Of a DNA stretch of 64,000 bases, positions 1-9,286 are shown piece after piece (within the stretch, counting starts at the first letter, position 1; every line of letters starts with the position of its first letter). The DNA lies in assembly GCA_905618925.1 (NCBI GenBank), contig CAJQTG010000008.1:35256-99255 (forward strand). Direction: 5' to 3'. Position numbers and translations under genes: made by a program. The notes below the pieces were generated by a model. The model searched no databases. It worked only from the letters and a program-made list of their open reading frames with translations, and was not told the DNA's origin. This DNA comes from an uncultured Candidatus Thioglobus sp. (GTDB lineage Bacteria; Pseudomonadota; Gammaproteobacteria; PS1; Pseudothioglobaceae).

Positions 1-1
1 G

Positions 2-478
2 GAAGCAAAAAGACTTAAAGAGTATTATGGGTCTGCCAAATCATCTTCTATAAGTGAGGAAAAGTTTGTTGATTTTATTCAATCAACTAATAAAGATGAG
101 CACCAACTGTCTAGTTTGGAATTATCAGAAGTTGTAGAGAGGGCATATCGTGAAATTTTTACGTTATTAAAAAATGAATTAAAATACCACAACTTAGATG
201 GCATTATTAAAACTGGCTTTGTTCTTTGCGGTGGAGCTTCAAAGATTAATTCTATAGAAGAACTTGTACGTGAATTTTTTTCTAAAAGAGTTAAAATAGG
301 ACTAATTCAGCGCTCAAGAATTTCTGGTTTAGAAACAATTCTTACTGACCATAAGTTTACAGGGGCTATCGGCCTTCTATTACATGAAGGAGACTTAAGT
401 AAGGCTGAATATGTTGAGTCTAATAACCGTAATGGTGTTATTGGTAAATTAAAAAAAGTTATTGTAGGTAATTTCTGA
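2..478 (+). CDS. ftsA: Cell division protein FtsA, C-terminal part (cut by window edge)
   Basis: The frame is open from the window edge to a TGA at 476-478, so only the last ~158 residues are present. FtsA is an actin-like ATPase that normally anchors FtsZ polymers to the inner membrane and recruits later division proteins. The segment GFVLCGGASKI matches the conserved phosphate-binding GG region of subdomain 2B, and the tail (GVIGKLKKVIVGNF) looks like the amphipathic membrane-targeting helix, so the C-terminus is intact. An internal TTG at 116 is not the real start. The next gene begins only 3 bases later and is lpxC, not the usual ftsZ. Confidence 0.88.
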   Translation, partial: EAKRLKEYYGSAKSSSISEEKFVDFIQSTNKDEHQLSSLELSEVVERAYREIFTLLKNELKYHNLDGIIKTGFVLCGGASKINSIEELVREFFSKRVKIGLIQRSRISGLETILTDHKFTGAIGLLLHEGDLSKAEYVESNNRNGVIGKLKKVIVGNF

Positions 479-481
479 TTT

Positions 482-1393
482 ATGGTTAAGCAAAGAACAA
501 TTAAAAAAACAGTAAAAGCACGTGGTGTTGGTATTCATAGCGGGAAGCTCGTTAACTTAACCTTAATTCCTGCAGGCCCAGATCATGGAGTAGTTTTCAA
601 AAGATTAGATGCTGGAGGAAAGCAAGTCCATGCACACAGCGCTTTTGTTAATGAAGTTGTGTTATCAACAGGACTTGAAAGTCAGGGTGTTAAAGTTTCA
701 ACTATTGAGCATTTAATGTCAGCTTTATCAGCGCTTGGTGTAGATAACTTATTAGTTGAGTTAGATTCATTTGAAGTGCCAATTATGGATGGATCCTCAG
801 CGCCATTTGTTTTCTTAGTTCAGTCAGCTGGAATTGAGGAGCAAGAAGTACATAAGAGATTTATTGTCATTAAGGACACTATCAGAGTTGAGAATGGACA
901 ATCATGGGCTCAGGTTTCTCCTCATCATGGTTTTAAAGTATCCCTAGAAATTGATTTTGAACATAAAAAAATAAAAGCAAGTGGGCAGAAGTTAACTATA
1001 GATTTTGCTGAGCAGTCTTATCTTAAAGAAATATCACGTGCAAGAACATTTGGCTATGAAAGAGATGTCGAAATGCTTCAAAAGCAAAATCTTGCACTAG
1101 GAGCAAGCATTGATAATGCAATAGCGCTTTCAGATGATGACATTCTAAATGAAGATGGTATGAGATATCATAATGAGTTCGTTAAACACAAAATTTTGGA
1201 TATAGTTGGGGACCTTTTTCTATTAGGTGGCAATGTTATTGGCCACTATGAAGGTTATAAGACTGGCCATATGCTTAATGATCAGTTGCTGTCTGCAATT
1301 TTATCTCAGCCCAATGCATTTAAAATTGAAACTTTTGAAGAGGGTAGCTCCCCAATACATTACTACTCGGAAGATTGGCAAAATGATCTATAG
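482..1393 (+). CDS. lpxC: UDP-3-O-acyl-N-acetylglucosamine deacetylase
   Basis: Zinc-dependent deacetylase that carries out the committed step of lipid A synthesis in the cytoplasm. At 303 residues it has the usual length. Visible motifs are IEHLMSAL (zinc His77), the [15 protein letters not shown] segment with zinc ligands His236 and Asp240, and a later His263 in TGHML that fits the catalytic histidine. It starts 3 bases after ftsA, so it is probably translated from the division-cluster transcript. In most gammaproteobacteria ftsZ separates these two genes. Identification is firm. Confidence 0.97.
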   Translation: MVKQRTIKKTVKARGVGIHSGKLVNLTLIPAGPDHGVVFKRLDAGGKQVHAHSAFVNEVVLSTGLESQGVKVSTIEHLMSALSALGVDNLLVELDSFEVPIMDGSSAPFVFLVQSAGIEEQEVHKRFIVIKDTIRVENGQSWAQVSPHHGFKVSLEIDFEHKKIKASGQKLTIDFAEQSYLKEISRARTFGYERDVEMLQKQNLALGASIDNAIALSDDDILNEDGMRYHNEFVKHKILDIVGDLFLLGGNVIGHYEGYKTGHMLNDQLLSAILSQPNAFKIETFEEGSSPIHYYSEDWQNDL

Positions 1394-1501
1394 ATTGTAA
1401 CTACTATTGTCAATATTTTTTTTAATAATTAACCCCATTTTTCAGCGCTTTAAAAGCAAAAACTGCTAGCAACGAAGTCTTTATGCTTTTAATTCTTTGG
1501 G

Positions 1502-1507
1502 TATAAT
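1502..1507 (+). promoter_or_regulatory. Putative -10 box for the ilvBNC operon
   Basis: A perfect TATAAT lies 29 bases before the ilvB start, which would give a leader of about 23 bases. No convincing -35 hexamer is at the right distance (TTTATG at 1480-1485 is the nearest). In DNA this AT-rich a TATAAT can arise by chance, so this is a tentative assignment based on position. Confidence 0.4.
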
Positions 1508-1536
1508 CAAAAACTTTTAAATTACAGTTATTAGTA

Positions 1537-3270
1537 ATGAAATTGAACGGCGCTGAAATACTTATAGATTGTTTACAGAAGGAAGAGGTAGAGCATGTTT
1601 TTGGCTACCCTGGTGGAGCTGTACTTCATATATATGATGCCTTAGAGGCGCAAGATAAAATTACCCATATATTGGTGAGGCATGAGCAAGGTGCGGCTCA
1701 TGGCGCTGATGGCTACGCAAGAGCTAATGGAAAGCCTGGTGTTGTCCTGGTAACTTCTGGTCCTGGGATTACTAATGCTGTGACAGGCATTGCTACTGCC
1801 CATATGGATTCTATACCAATGGTTATTATTTCTGGTCAAGTTCCTTCACCATTAATTGGAATGGATGCCTTCCAAGAAGTTGATGCAACTGGAATTACAC
1901 GCTCATGTGTTAAGCATAATTTTCTAATTAGAGATATTAGTGAAATTGCTATGACTGTTAAGAAGGCTTTTCATATTGCCACTACTGGAAGACCTGGCCC
2001 TGTTGTAATTGATATTCCTAAGGATATAACAATTGCCAAGATGGAAGTTGAAGAATATCCTACGACTATTGAGATGCGTTCATATAAGCCAACTATCAAA
2101 GCAAGTGATCGTCAAATCAAAAAAGCAGCAGAAATGTTAGCAAACTCGAAAAGACCCATTCTTTATGCTGGTGGTGGTTGTGTTATTGGTAATGCTTCTA
2201 AAGAGCTTCGTGAATTTACACGTATGGTTGGATTCCCAATTACTCAAACTCTAATGGGCTTAGGTACCTATCCAATGACTGACAAGCAATCCCTTGGAAT
2301 GCTTGGAATGCATGGAACTTATGAGGCTAATATGGCAATGCATGGTTCTGACTGCGTGGTTGCTATTGGTTCTCGATTCGACGACAGAATTACAGGAAAC
2401 TTAGAAAAATTTTGCCCTACTGCAAAATTTATTCATATTGATATTGATCCATCTCAAATTTCAAAGAATGTTGTAGCTCACATTCCAATTGTTGGGCAAA
2501 CAAAGCAAGTTCTTCAGGCTTTAATTGATCAAATGAAAGATAAAAAACTTGAGGATATTTCTAAATGGTGGTCTCAAATTGAAGAATGGAGAAAGGTTGA
2601 CTCGTTAGCTTATAAAAAATCTTCAGGAGTTATTAAGCCACAGACAGTTATTGAAATGCTCTATGAAGTTACTAAGGGAAAAGCAATCGTTACTTCAGAT
2701 GTTGGTCAGCATCAAATGTGGGCTGCACAATATTATTTATTTGATGAGCCTAGGCAGTGGATTAACTCGGGCGGTCTAGGAACTATGGGTTTTGGACTTC
2801 CAGCTGCTATGGGCGCTAAACTTGCAATGCCAGACAGAGATGTGGCATGTGTTACGGGTGATGGTAGTATTCAAATGATGCTTCAAGAGCTTTCAACCAT
2901 GCTTCAATATTCGACGCCAGTAAAAATAATTAACCTTAACAATGGCTACCTTGGAATGGTTAGGCAGTGGCAAGAGTTCTTTTATGAAAAGCGTTATGCA
3001 ATGTCCTATATGGACGCTCTACCTGATTTTGTAAAGCTTGCAGAAAGCTATGGTCATATGGGAATAAGGGTTGAAAAAGAAGAAGATTTAAAACCTGCGC
3101 TTATTGAAGCATTTAATCAAAAAGACCGAACTGTTTTTCTTGATATTGTGACAGACCCATCTGAGAATGTATTTCCAATGATTCCTGCTGGTGGTGGACA
3201 TAGTGATATGTTGCTTGCAGGTAGAGATGAAATGGTTTCAAAAGATGAAACTGACTTTAACGCGGTATAG
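1537..3270 (+). CDS. ilvB: Acetolactate synthase large (catalytic) subunit
   Basis: ThDP- and FAD-dependent enzyme that condenses two pyruvates to acetolactate, or pyruvate with 2-oxobutyrate, as the first common step of valine, leucine and isoleucine synthesis. The 577 residues match the family. Visible motifs are the N-terminal FGYPGGAVLHIYDAL and HEQGAAHGADGYAR (catalytic Glu region), the central FAD-binding domain, and the C-terminal GDGSIQM...NLNNGY ThDP/Mg site. It is the first gene of ilvB-ilvN-ilvC, with ilvN 3 bases downstream. No Shine-Dalgarno sequence is obvious. The sequence resembles IlvI/IlvB; the symbol follows the single-operon convention. Confidence 0.96.
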   Translation: MKLNGAEILIDCLQKEEVEHVFGYPGGAVLHIYDALEAQDKITHILVRHEQGAAHGADGYARANGKPGVVLVTSGPGITNAVTGIATAHMDSIPMVIISGQVPSPLIGMDAFQEVDATGITRSCVKHNFLIRDISEIAMTVKKAFHIATTGRPGPVVIDIPKDITIAKMEVEEYPTTIEMRSYKPTIKASDRQIKKAAEMLANSKRPILYAGGGCVIGNASKELREFTRMVGFPITQTLMGLGTYPMTDKQSLGMLGMHGTYEANMAMHGSDCVVAIGSRFDDRITGNLEKFCPTAKFIHIDIDPSQISKNVVAHIPIVGQTKQVLQALIDQMKDKKLEDISKWWSQIEEWRKVDSLAYKKSSGVIKPQTVIEMLYEVTKGKAIVTSDVGQHQMWAAQYYLFDEPRQWINSGGLGTMGFGLPAAMGAKLAMPDRDVACVTGDGSIQMMLQELSTMLQYSTPVKIINLNNGYLGMVRQWQEFFYEKRYAMSYMDALPDFVKLAESYGHMGIRVEKEEDLKPALIEAFNQKDRTVFLDIVTDPSENVFPMIPAGGGHSDMLLAGRDEMVSKDETDFNAV

Positions 3271-3273
3271 CTT

Positions 3274-3759
3274 ATGAGACATATTATTTCAGTGATACTA
3301 GAAAATGAGGCTGGAGCACTTTCAAGAGTTGCTGGTCTTTTTACTCAGCGAGGCTTTAATATTGAGTCACTAACTGTAGCCATAACGAATGATCCAAGCT
3401 TGTCTCGAATGACAATTGTATCTTCAGGTAGTGATCGAGTTTTAGAGCAAATTGTAAAACAACTTAACAAATTAATCGAAGTTGTTAAAGTTAGTGATTT
3501 GACTAGCCAAGATCATGTTGAGCGAGAATTATTGCTTGCTAAGATTTCTTCAAATTCAAAAGAGGGCGCAAATATACAAGAATTGGTAGAGATTTTTGGT
3601 TGCAAGGTTGTCGATGTTACTGATAAAGTCTACACCATAGAGGTTTCAGGAAAATCAAAGAAAATTAATGCCTTTTTGGATGCTTTTGATCCTGCAAGCA
3701 TTATTGAAGTTACAAGGACTGGAGTCACCGGGATTTCCAGAGGAAAAAAATTAATTTAA
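3274..3759 (+). CDS. ilvN: Acetolactate synthase small (regulatory) subunit
   Basis: Regulatory partner of the preceding gene that binds valine and sets feedback inhibition. At 161 residues it is the IlvH-like long form. An N-terminal ACT domain (starts MRHIISVILENEAGALSRVAGLF, with the GFNIESLTV strand) is followed by the C-terminal ALS_ss domain. It lies 3 bases after ilvB and 15 bases before ilvC, so the three genes form one operon. Could equally be named ilvH. Confidence 0.95.
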   Translation: MRHIISVILENEAGALSRVAGLFTQRGFNIESLTVAITNDPSLSRMTIVSSGSDRVLEQIVKQLNKLIEVVKVSDLTSQDHVERELLLAKISSNSKEGANIQELVEIFGCKVVDVTDKVYTIEVSGKSKKINAFLDAFDPASIIEVTRTGVTGISRGKKLI

Positions 3760-3765
3760 ATTTAA

Positions 3766-4779
<1,014 letters not shown>

Positions 4780-4816
4780 TTAAATTTTAATATTGTCAGC
4801 TTAACTTTAAGCAGTC

Positions 4817-5584
4817 ATGACAGAAAATAAACCAAGAAATAGAGGAATCTACTTATTGCCAAGCGTTTTAACAACGTTTGGCATGTTTGCTGGGTTTTAT
4901 TCTATTATTGCATCAATTAATGGTGACTTTACAACGGCAGCAATTTCAATAATGATTGCCATGTTATGGGACACTTTAGATGGGCGAGTTGCTAGGTTAA
5001 CAAATACTCAAAGTGCTTTTGGTGCTGAGTATGATTCTTTAGCTGATTTAGTTTCATTTGGTTTAGCTCCAGCTCTTCTGGTTTATTTGTGGGGTTTCTC
5101 TGGCTTAGGAAGGTTTGGCTGGTTTGCGGCGTTTATTTATTTAGCTTGCGCTGCTTTGCGTCTTGCTAGGTTTAATACACAAGTAGACTCTGCTGATAAG
5201 CGATACTTTCAGGGCTTGCCTTCGCCAGCTGCTGCAGGCGTAATAGCTACAATGATATGGCTTAAAATTTGGGCATATGCTTTTTTTGATTCAGATGTAA
5301 TTTCAATAGGTTACATAGGCTACTATCTTGGTGCTGTAATAACTATTGTTTGTGGTCTTCTTATGGTTAGCAATGTTCGGTATTACAGTTTTAAAGAATT
5401 GGATGCAAAGAAGGCTTCATTTCGATTTCTTTTGGCTATTGTTCTTAGTTTAATTGTGCTGCTTTATAAGCCTAATATTGTTTTATTTACTGGGTTTTTC
5501 CTGTACTTGCTTTCAGGTCCATTTATTACTATTATTGGTATTAATAAAAGGCGCATTGAGAAAAAAAAGAGTAAGACAACTTAA
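4817..5584 (+). CDS. pssA: CDP-diacylglycerol-serine O-phosphatidyltransferase
   Basis: Integral inner-membrane enzyme making phosphatidylserine, the precursor of phosphatidylethanolamine. The CDP-alcohol phosphotransferase signature DG-x2-AR-x8-G-x3-D-x3-D is seen as DGRVARLTNTQSAFGAEYDS followed by LAD. Several hydrophobic helices follow, and the 255-residue length fits the membrane-bound type found beside ilvC in many gammaproteobacteria. It lies 37 bases after ilvC and may be read through from it. Its 3' end appears to contain the promoter region for the leu leader. Confidence 0.93.
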   Translation: MTENKPRNRGIYLLPSVLTTFGMFAGFYSIIASINGDFTTAAISIMIAMLWDTLDGRVARLTNTQSAFGAEYDSLADLVSFGLAPALLVYLWGFSGLGRFGWFAAFIYLACAALRLARFNTQVDSADKRYFQGLPSPAAAGVIATMIWLKIWAYAFFDSDVISIGYIGYYLGAVITIVCGLLMVSNVRYYSFKELDAKKASFRFLLAIVLSLIVLLYKPNIVLFTGFFLYLLSGPFITIIGINKRRIEKKKSKTT

Positions 5585-5591
5585 GTTGCTT

Positions 5592-5597
5592 TATAAT
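5592..5597 (+). promoter_or_regulatory. Putative -10 box for leader peptide and leuA
   Basis: A perfect TATAAT sits just after the pssA stop codon. Initiation about 7 bases downstream would place the transcript start at roughly 5604, almost directly at the two ATG codons of the leader ORF (5606 and 5612), so the leader peptide might be translated from a nearly leaderless mRNA. No good -35 hexamer is visible. Confidence 0.4.
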
Positions 5598-5605
5598 CTT
5601 CACTT

Positions 5606-5680
5606 ATGACTATGTACTTTAATTTATTCACTTTACTTTCACTAAGCAAGCTCTTTGCTTTGTTGCGATTATTGCCGTAA
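5606..5680 (+). CDS. leuL: Leucine-rich leader peptide upstream of leuA (attenuator peptide)
   Basis: A 24-codon ORF (second in-frame ATG at 5612) ends at TAA 5678-5680, 76 bases before leuA. Nine of its 24 residues are leucine, spread along the peptide and ending ALLRLLP, with codons TTA, CTT, CTA, CTC and TTG. A leucine-rich short ORF directly before 2-isopropylmalate synthase is the classic sign of ribosome-mediated attenuation of the leu operon: stalling at Leu codons when charged tRNA-Leu is scarce changes folding of the downstream RNA. The stop codon lies in the loop of the second of three hairpins, which supports this reading. No strong Shine-Dalgarno sequence is visible. Confidence 0.75.
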   Translation: MTMYFNLFTLLSLSKLFALLRLLP

Positions 5681-5712
5681 GGCAATAATAATCATAATAG
5701 ACGAAAGTCTAT
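5644..5712 (+). promoter_or_regulatory. Three tandem hairpins in the leuA leader
   Basis: Three perfect inverted repeats follow one another. AAGCAA 5644-5649 pairs with TTGCTT 5655-5660. ATTATTGCC 5668-5676 pairs with GGCAATAAT 5681-5689, with loop GTAA. ATAGAC 5697-5702 pairs with GTCTAT 5707-5712, with loop GAAA. The last two have GNRA-type tetraloops. The leader ORF runs through the first and stops within the loop of the second. None is followed by a run of T, so the outcome may be Rho-dependent termination or control of translation rather than a simple intrinsic terminator. Confidence 0.6.
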
Positions 5713-5756
5713 CACTAAAACTTAAGATAAAATTCGTAAAATAAAAGGAGCAAGTG

Positions 5757-7289
5757 ATGTCCAAAAAACTAATAATATTTGATACAACATTGCGAGATGG
5801 AGAGCAATCACCTGGTGCATCAATGACCAAGGATGAAAAAGTTCGTATCGCTAAAAGTTTAGAAAAAATGAGAGTTGATGTTATTGAGGCTGGTTTTGCA
5901 ATTGCATCTCAAGGTGATTTTGAGGCAGTTCAAGCAGTCGCAAAAGCAGTCAAAGACTCAACAGTATGCTCGTTAGCAAGAGCACTCGATAAAGATATTG
6001 ATAGAGCAGGTGAGTCAATTAAAGGTGCAAATTCAGCTCGAATTCATACTTTCATAGCAACCTCTGATATTCATATGAAGATGAAGCTAAGAATGACGCC
6101 TGATGAAGTTGTCACTCAAGCAATTCGCTCTGTTAAAAGGGCAACAAAGTTCACTGATAATATTGAGTTTAGCCCAGAAGATGCTGGTCGTTCAGATATT
6201 GACTTCCTTTGTCGAATAATTGAGTCAGCTATCAATGCTGGAGCAACAACAATTAATATTCCAGATACAGTTGGATACAATATTCCTCATCAATTTGGTG
6301 AAACAATGAGAGAGTTAATAGAAAGAATTCCAAATTCTGATAAGGCAATTTTTTCTGCGCACTGTCATAATGATTTAGGTCTTGCAGTTTCTAATTCTCT
6401 TTCAGCAGTTTTAAATGGTGCAAGACAAATTGAATGTACAATTAATGGATTAGGAGAAAGAGCTGGAAATACTTCTCTTGAAGAAGTTGTTATGGCTGTT
6501 CGAACTCGGCAGGATGTATTTGGAATAGATACAAATATTGATGCTACTGGAATTCTTGCTGCCTCTAGATTAGTGTCTTCTATAACTGGATTTGTTGTTC
6601 AGCCAAATAAGGCCATAGTTGGAGCCAATGCTTTTGCGCATGAAGCGGGAATCCACCAGGATGGAGTTCTTAAGCATCGAGAAACCTATGAGATCATGAG
6701 AGCAGAGGACGTTGGTTGGAATAAGAATTCATTGGTTCTTGGTAAACATTCTGGCCGTAATGCTTTTAAAGCTAGGCTTCGAGAATTAGGTATTGAATTT
6801 GATTCAGATGAGACATTAAATGATGCTTTTTCTAGATTTAAAACTTTAGCTGATAAAAAGCATGATATTTTTGATGAAGATCTTCAGGCTTTGGTTTCAG
6901 ATGCCCAAACTGAGCCATCTGAAACTATTCAATTGGTTTCACTCAAAGTCTCTGCCGAATCTGGAAAAGAAAATACTGCAGTCGTAACGCTGTCGATAAA
7001 TGGCAATGAACAAAGCGCTTCAGCTAAAACATCTGGAGCTGTTGACGCTACGTTTAATGCTATTCTATCCTTAGTTGATATAGATCCAAAACTTCAATTA
7101 TATTCTGTAACAAATGTAACTCAAGGAACCGACTCTCTTGGAGAGGTAAATGTTCGCTTGGAGTATGAAGGAAAAATTGTAAATGGACAGGGGGTTGATA
7201 CTGATATTATTACTTCCTCAGCTAAAGCATATGTCAATGCTCTTAATAAAGTAATGGCAAATGTTGAGCGTGCTCATCCGCAGATATGA
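5757..7289 (+). CDS. leuA: 2-isopropylmalate synthase
   Basis: Condenses 2-oxoisovalerate with acetyl-CoA, the first dedicated step of leucine synthesis. The N-terminal TIM barrel begins [16 protein letters not shown], with the metal and substrate motif [16 protein letters not shown] later in the barrel and the C-terminal LeuA_dimer leucine-sensing domain from about residue 390. The ATG at 5757 is preferred over the GTG at 5754 because AAGGAG ends 6 bases before it. Length 510 matches the family. Neither leuCDB nor other leu genes follow; an unrelated small gene overlaps the stop codon by 4 bases. Confidence 0.96.
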   Translation: MSKKLIIFDTTLRDGEQSPGASMTKDEKVRIAKSLEKMRVDVIEAGFAIASQGDFEAVQAVAKAVKDSTVCSLARALDKDIDRAGESIKGANSARIHTFIATSDIHMKMKLRMTPDEVVTQAIRSVKRATKFTDNIEFSPEDAGRSDIDFLCRIIESAINAGATTINIPDTVGYNIPHQFGETMRELIERIPNSDKAIFSAHCHNDLGLAVSNSLSAVLNGARQIECTINGLGERAGNTSLEEVVMAVRTRQDVFGIDTNIDATGILAASRLVSSITGFVVQPNKAIVGANAFAHEAGIHQDGVLKHRETYEIMRAEDVGWNKNSLVLGKHSGRNAFKARLRELGIEFDSDETLNDAFSRFKTLADKKHDIFDEDLQALVSDAQTEPSETIQLVSLKVSAESGKENTAVVTLSINGNEQSASAKTSGAVDATFNAILSLVDIDPKLQLYSVTNVTQGTDSLGEVNVRLEYEGKIVNGQGVDTDIITSSAKAYVNALNKVMANVERAHPQI

Positions 7290-7699
7290 CTATGCAGTTA
7301 AGAAATCAATATCTTGAGGCTTTAGGAATTCCAGATTTTCTCTATTCTAAAATTGAGCCAAAAAAACCTCCTGAACCATTACTAAAGCTTTTAATAGTTG
7401 AGGTAGGAGCTCAAGATTCATTTTGCTCAAAAGGTGATAGTCAAAACTTATTAATAAAGATGCTTGCATCGATCGACTTAAGTATTAAAAGTGCTCAACT
7501 TGTTTCACTTGAAAAAAATCTTATTGATGAATATATAAAAAATAATCCTTCAGAGGCTGTAATGATAATGGGCTCTTCTTATGAGCCGATCAAGTCAGAT
7601 ATTTTTTTAATGGATCATCCAAGAGACATTCTAAAGAATTCAAGTCTGAAGCGTGAATCCTGGGAGATTTTAAAAAAGGTTAAGCAATGTCTCAAATAG
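7286..7699 (+). CDS. Small protein, possibly HolD-like (DNA polymerase III psi subunit)
   Basis: A 137-residue protein coupled to leuA by an ATGA overlap and overlapping queH by 13 bases. The N-terminus ([15 protein letters not shown]) resembles the opening of HolD psi subunits, where the first ~25 residues contact the SSB-binding chi subunit. The C-terminal [13 protein letters not shown] resembles the terminal helix of that family, and the middle has alternating beta strands. Psi is a poorly conserved protein of this size, so the assignment is tentative. If correct, the product stabilises the clamp loader made with DnaX, whose gene is at 33.9-35.5 kb. Confidence 0.45.
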   Translation: MTMQLRNQYLEALGIPDFLYSKIEPKKPPEPLLKLLIVEVGAQDSFCSKGDSQNLLIKMLASIDLSIKSAQLVSLEKNLIDEYIKNNPSEAVMIMGSSYEPIKSDIFLMDHPRDILKNSSLKRESWEILKKVKQCLK

Positions 7700-8379
7700 A
7701 TTATTCGCTTAACTCATATAAGAGGCCTAAATTAGAAACTCCCAATGGTGAAAAAAAACTATTAATGCATTCATGTTGCGCTCCTTGTGCAGGAGAAATT
7801 ATGGAGGCTTTGGCTGCATCTGAGATTGAAACAACGATTTTTTTCTATAATCCAAATATTCATCCTTTTGATGAGTATGAACTTAGAAAAGAAGAAAATA
7901 TTCGTTTTGCAAAAAAACTTGGTATGCCAATTATTGATGCTGATTATGACCGTGATGAGTGGTTTTCCAGAACAAAAGGCCAAGAAAACGAACCAGAAAG
8001 AGGAAAGAGGTGTTCTACTTGTTTTGATATGAGATTTCAAAAAACAGCTAAATATGCCTCTGAAAATAATTTTGAAATTATTTCTTCAACACTTGGAATT
8101 TCTCGCTGGAAAGATATGAAGCAAATTAATGATTCAGGTGCTAGATCTTCAGAGCCTCACAATGTTCCTTATTGGGATTTTAATTGGCGGAAGCAAGGAG
8201 GATCTTCTAGAATGCTCGAATTATCAAAGCAAGAAAACTTCTATCAGCAGGAATATTGTGGATGTGTCTACTCCTTAAGAGATACTAATAATTGGAGAGT
8301 CTCAAGGGGTCGAGACAGGATTGAACGAGGAGTTAAGTTCTATCAAGAAGCTAAATTAAAATTATCTCAACTAGACTAG
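7687..8379 (+). CDS. queH: Epoxyqueuosine reductase QueH
   Basis: Iron-sulfur enzyme that catalyses the last step of queuosine synthesis in tRNA. It is the non-B12 alternative to QueG. The DUF208 signature is clear: [13 protein letters not shown] with the CC pair, [20 protein letters not shown], and a C-terminal YCGCVYS. These cysteines bind the 4Fe-4S cluster and metal. Length 230 is normal. It overlaps the preceding gene, and its stop codon overlaps argF's on the other strand. QueF of the same pathway is at 44.9 kb. Confidence 0.93.
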   Translation: MSQIDYSLNSYKRPKLETPNGEKKLLMHSCCAPCAGEIMEALAASEIETTIFFYNPNIHPFDEYELRKEENIRFAKKLGMPIIDADYDRDEWFSRTKGQENEPERGKRCSTCFDMRFQKTAKYASENNFEIISSTLGISRWKDMKQINDSGARSSEPHNVPYWDFNWRKQGGSSRMLELSKQENFYQQEYCGCVYSLRDTNNWRVSRGRDRIERGVKFYQEAKLKLSQLD

Positions 8380-9278
8380 TTTTCAATTAGATACAGTAGT
8401 AGTGATTTCTGAACATGAAGTCGATTTTCTGCTTCACTCCAAACAACGCTCTGTTTTCCATCTATCACCTCTGTACTAACCTCTTTACCTCGATAGGCTG
8501 GGAGGCAATGCATAAATAGTGCATTATCTTTAGCCTGACCCATCAATTTTTGATCAACTTGAAAGCCCTTAAACGCTGTTTCTCGCTGTTTTATTTCTAA
8601 TTCTTGACCCATGCTGGTCCAAACATCTGTAACGATAATGTCAGCATCTCTGCAAGCATCTTTAGGATTTTCAAAGAAACTGATATTTTTTTTATATTTT
8701 TCAATAAATGTATCAGAAGGCTCATAGCCAGATGGAGTTGCAATTGAAAGCTCAAAATCAAATATTGCAGCAGCCTGCATATATGTTTGACAAACATTAC
8801 AGCCATCTCCAATCCATGCTATTTTTTTACCTTTGATTGACCCCCTATGTTCTTGATAAGTCATTAAGTCAGCAAGTATTTGACAAGGATGAGATTCATC
8901 TGAAAGGGCATTAATAACTGGCTTACTAGAGTGTTTTGAAAACTCAACAATATCTTCATGTGAGGATAGTCTTAGCATAATTGCATCAACCATTGAGCTA
9001 ATGACTATAGCACTGTCGGTAATTGGCTCACCTCTTCCAAGTTGTATGTCTTTCTCAGAGAGAAAAAGTGACTGACCGCCAAGCTGCGTCATTCCTGCTT
9101 CAAATGAGACTCTAGTTCGAGTAGAAGATTTATCAAAAATCATTGCTAAAGTTTTATTTTTAAGATTTTCATTTATGAGCCCAGACTTATGTTCTTTTTT
9201 AAGCGAGATAGCTCGATCTATAATTCCCTGTAAATCATTTTGAGAAAGTTGATCAAAGTTGATGAAATTATTTGGCAT
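8376..9278 (-). CDS. argF: Ornithine carbamoyltransferase
   Basis: Makes citrulline from ornithine and carbamoyl phosphate in arginine synthesis. Visible signatures are [15 protein letters not shown] (carbamoyl-phosphate loop), [14 protein letters not shown], and [10 protein letters not shown] containing the catalytic Cys and ornithine-binding HCLP. Length 300 is typical. It lies 8 bases after argD, forming argD-argF. The stop codon shares the tetranucleotide CTAG with the queH stop on the opposite strand. Confidence 0.96.
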   Translation of the reverse strand: MPNNFINFDQLSQNDLQGIIDRAISLKKEHKSGLINENLKNKTLAMIFDKSSTRTRVSFEAGMTQLGGQSLFLSEKDIQLGRGEPITDSAIVISSMVDAIMLRLSSHEDIVEFSKHSSKPVINALSDESHPCQILADLMTYQEHRGSIKGKKIAWIGDGCNVCQTYMQAAAIFDFELSIATPSGYEPSDTFIEKYKKNISFFENPKDACRDADIIVTDVWTSMGQELEIKQRETAFKGFQVDQKLMGQAKDNALFMHCLPAYRGKEVSTEVIDGKQSVVWSEAENRLHVQKSLLLYLIEN

Positions 9279-9286
9279 AGTTATTC

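Noticed and set aside
1483..1506. Short BCAA-rich ORF (MLLILWV) upstream of ilvB, possibly an ilv leader peptide
   Set aside because: Only seven codons, no ribosome-binding site, and it overlaps the best -10 box for ilvB; the 7-bp inverted repeat around it (1452-1458/1484-1490) has a 25-base loop. Too weak to call.
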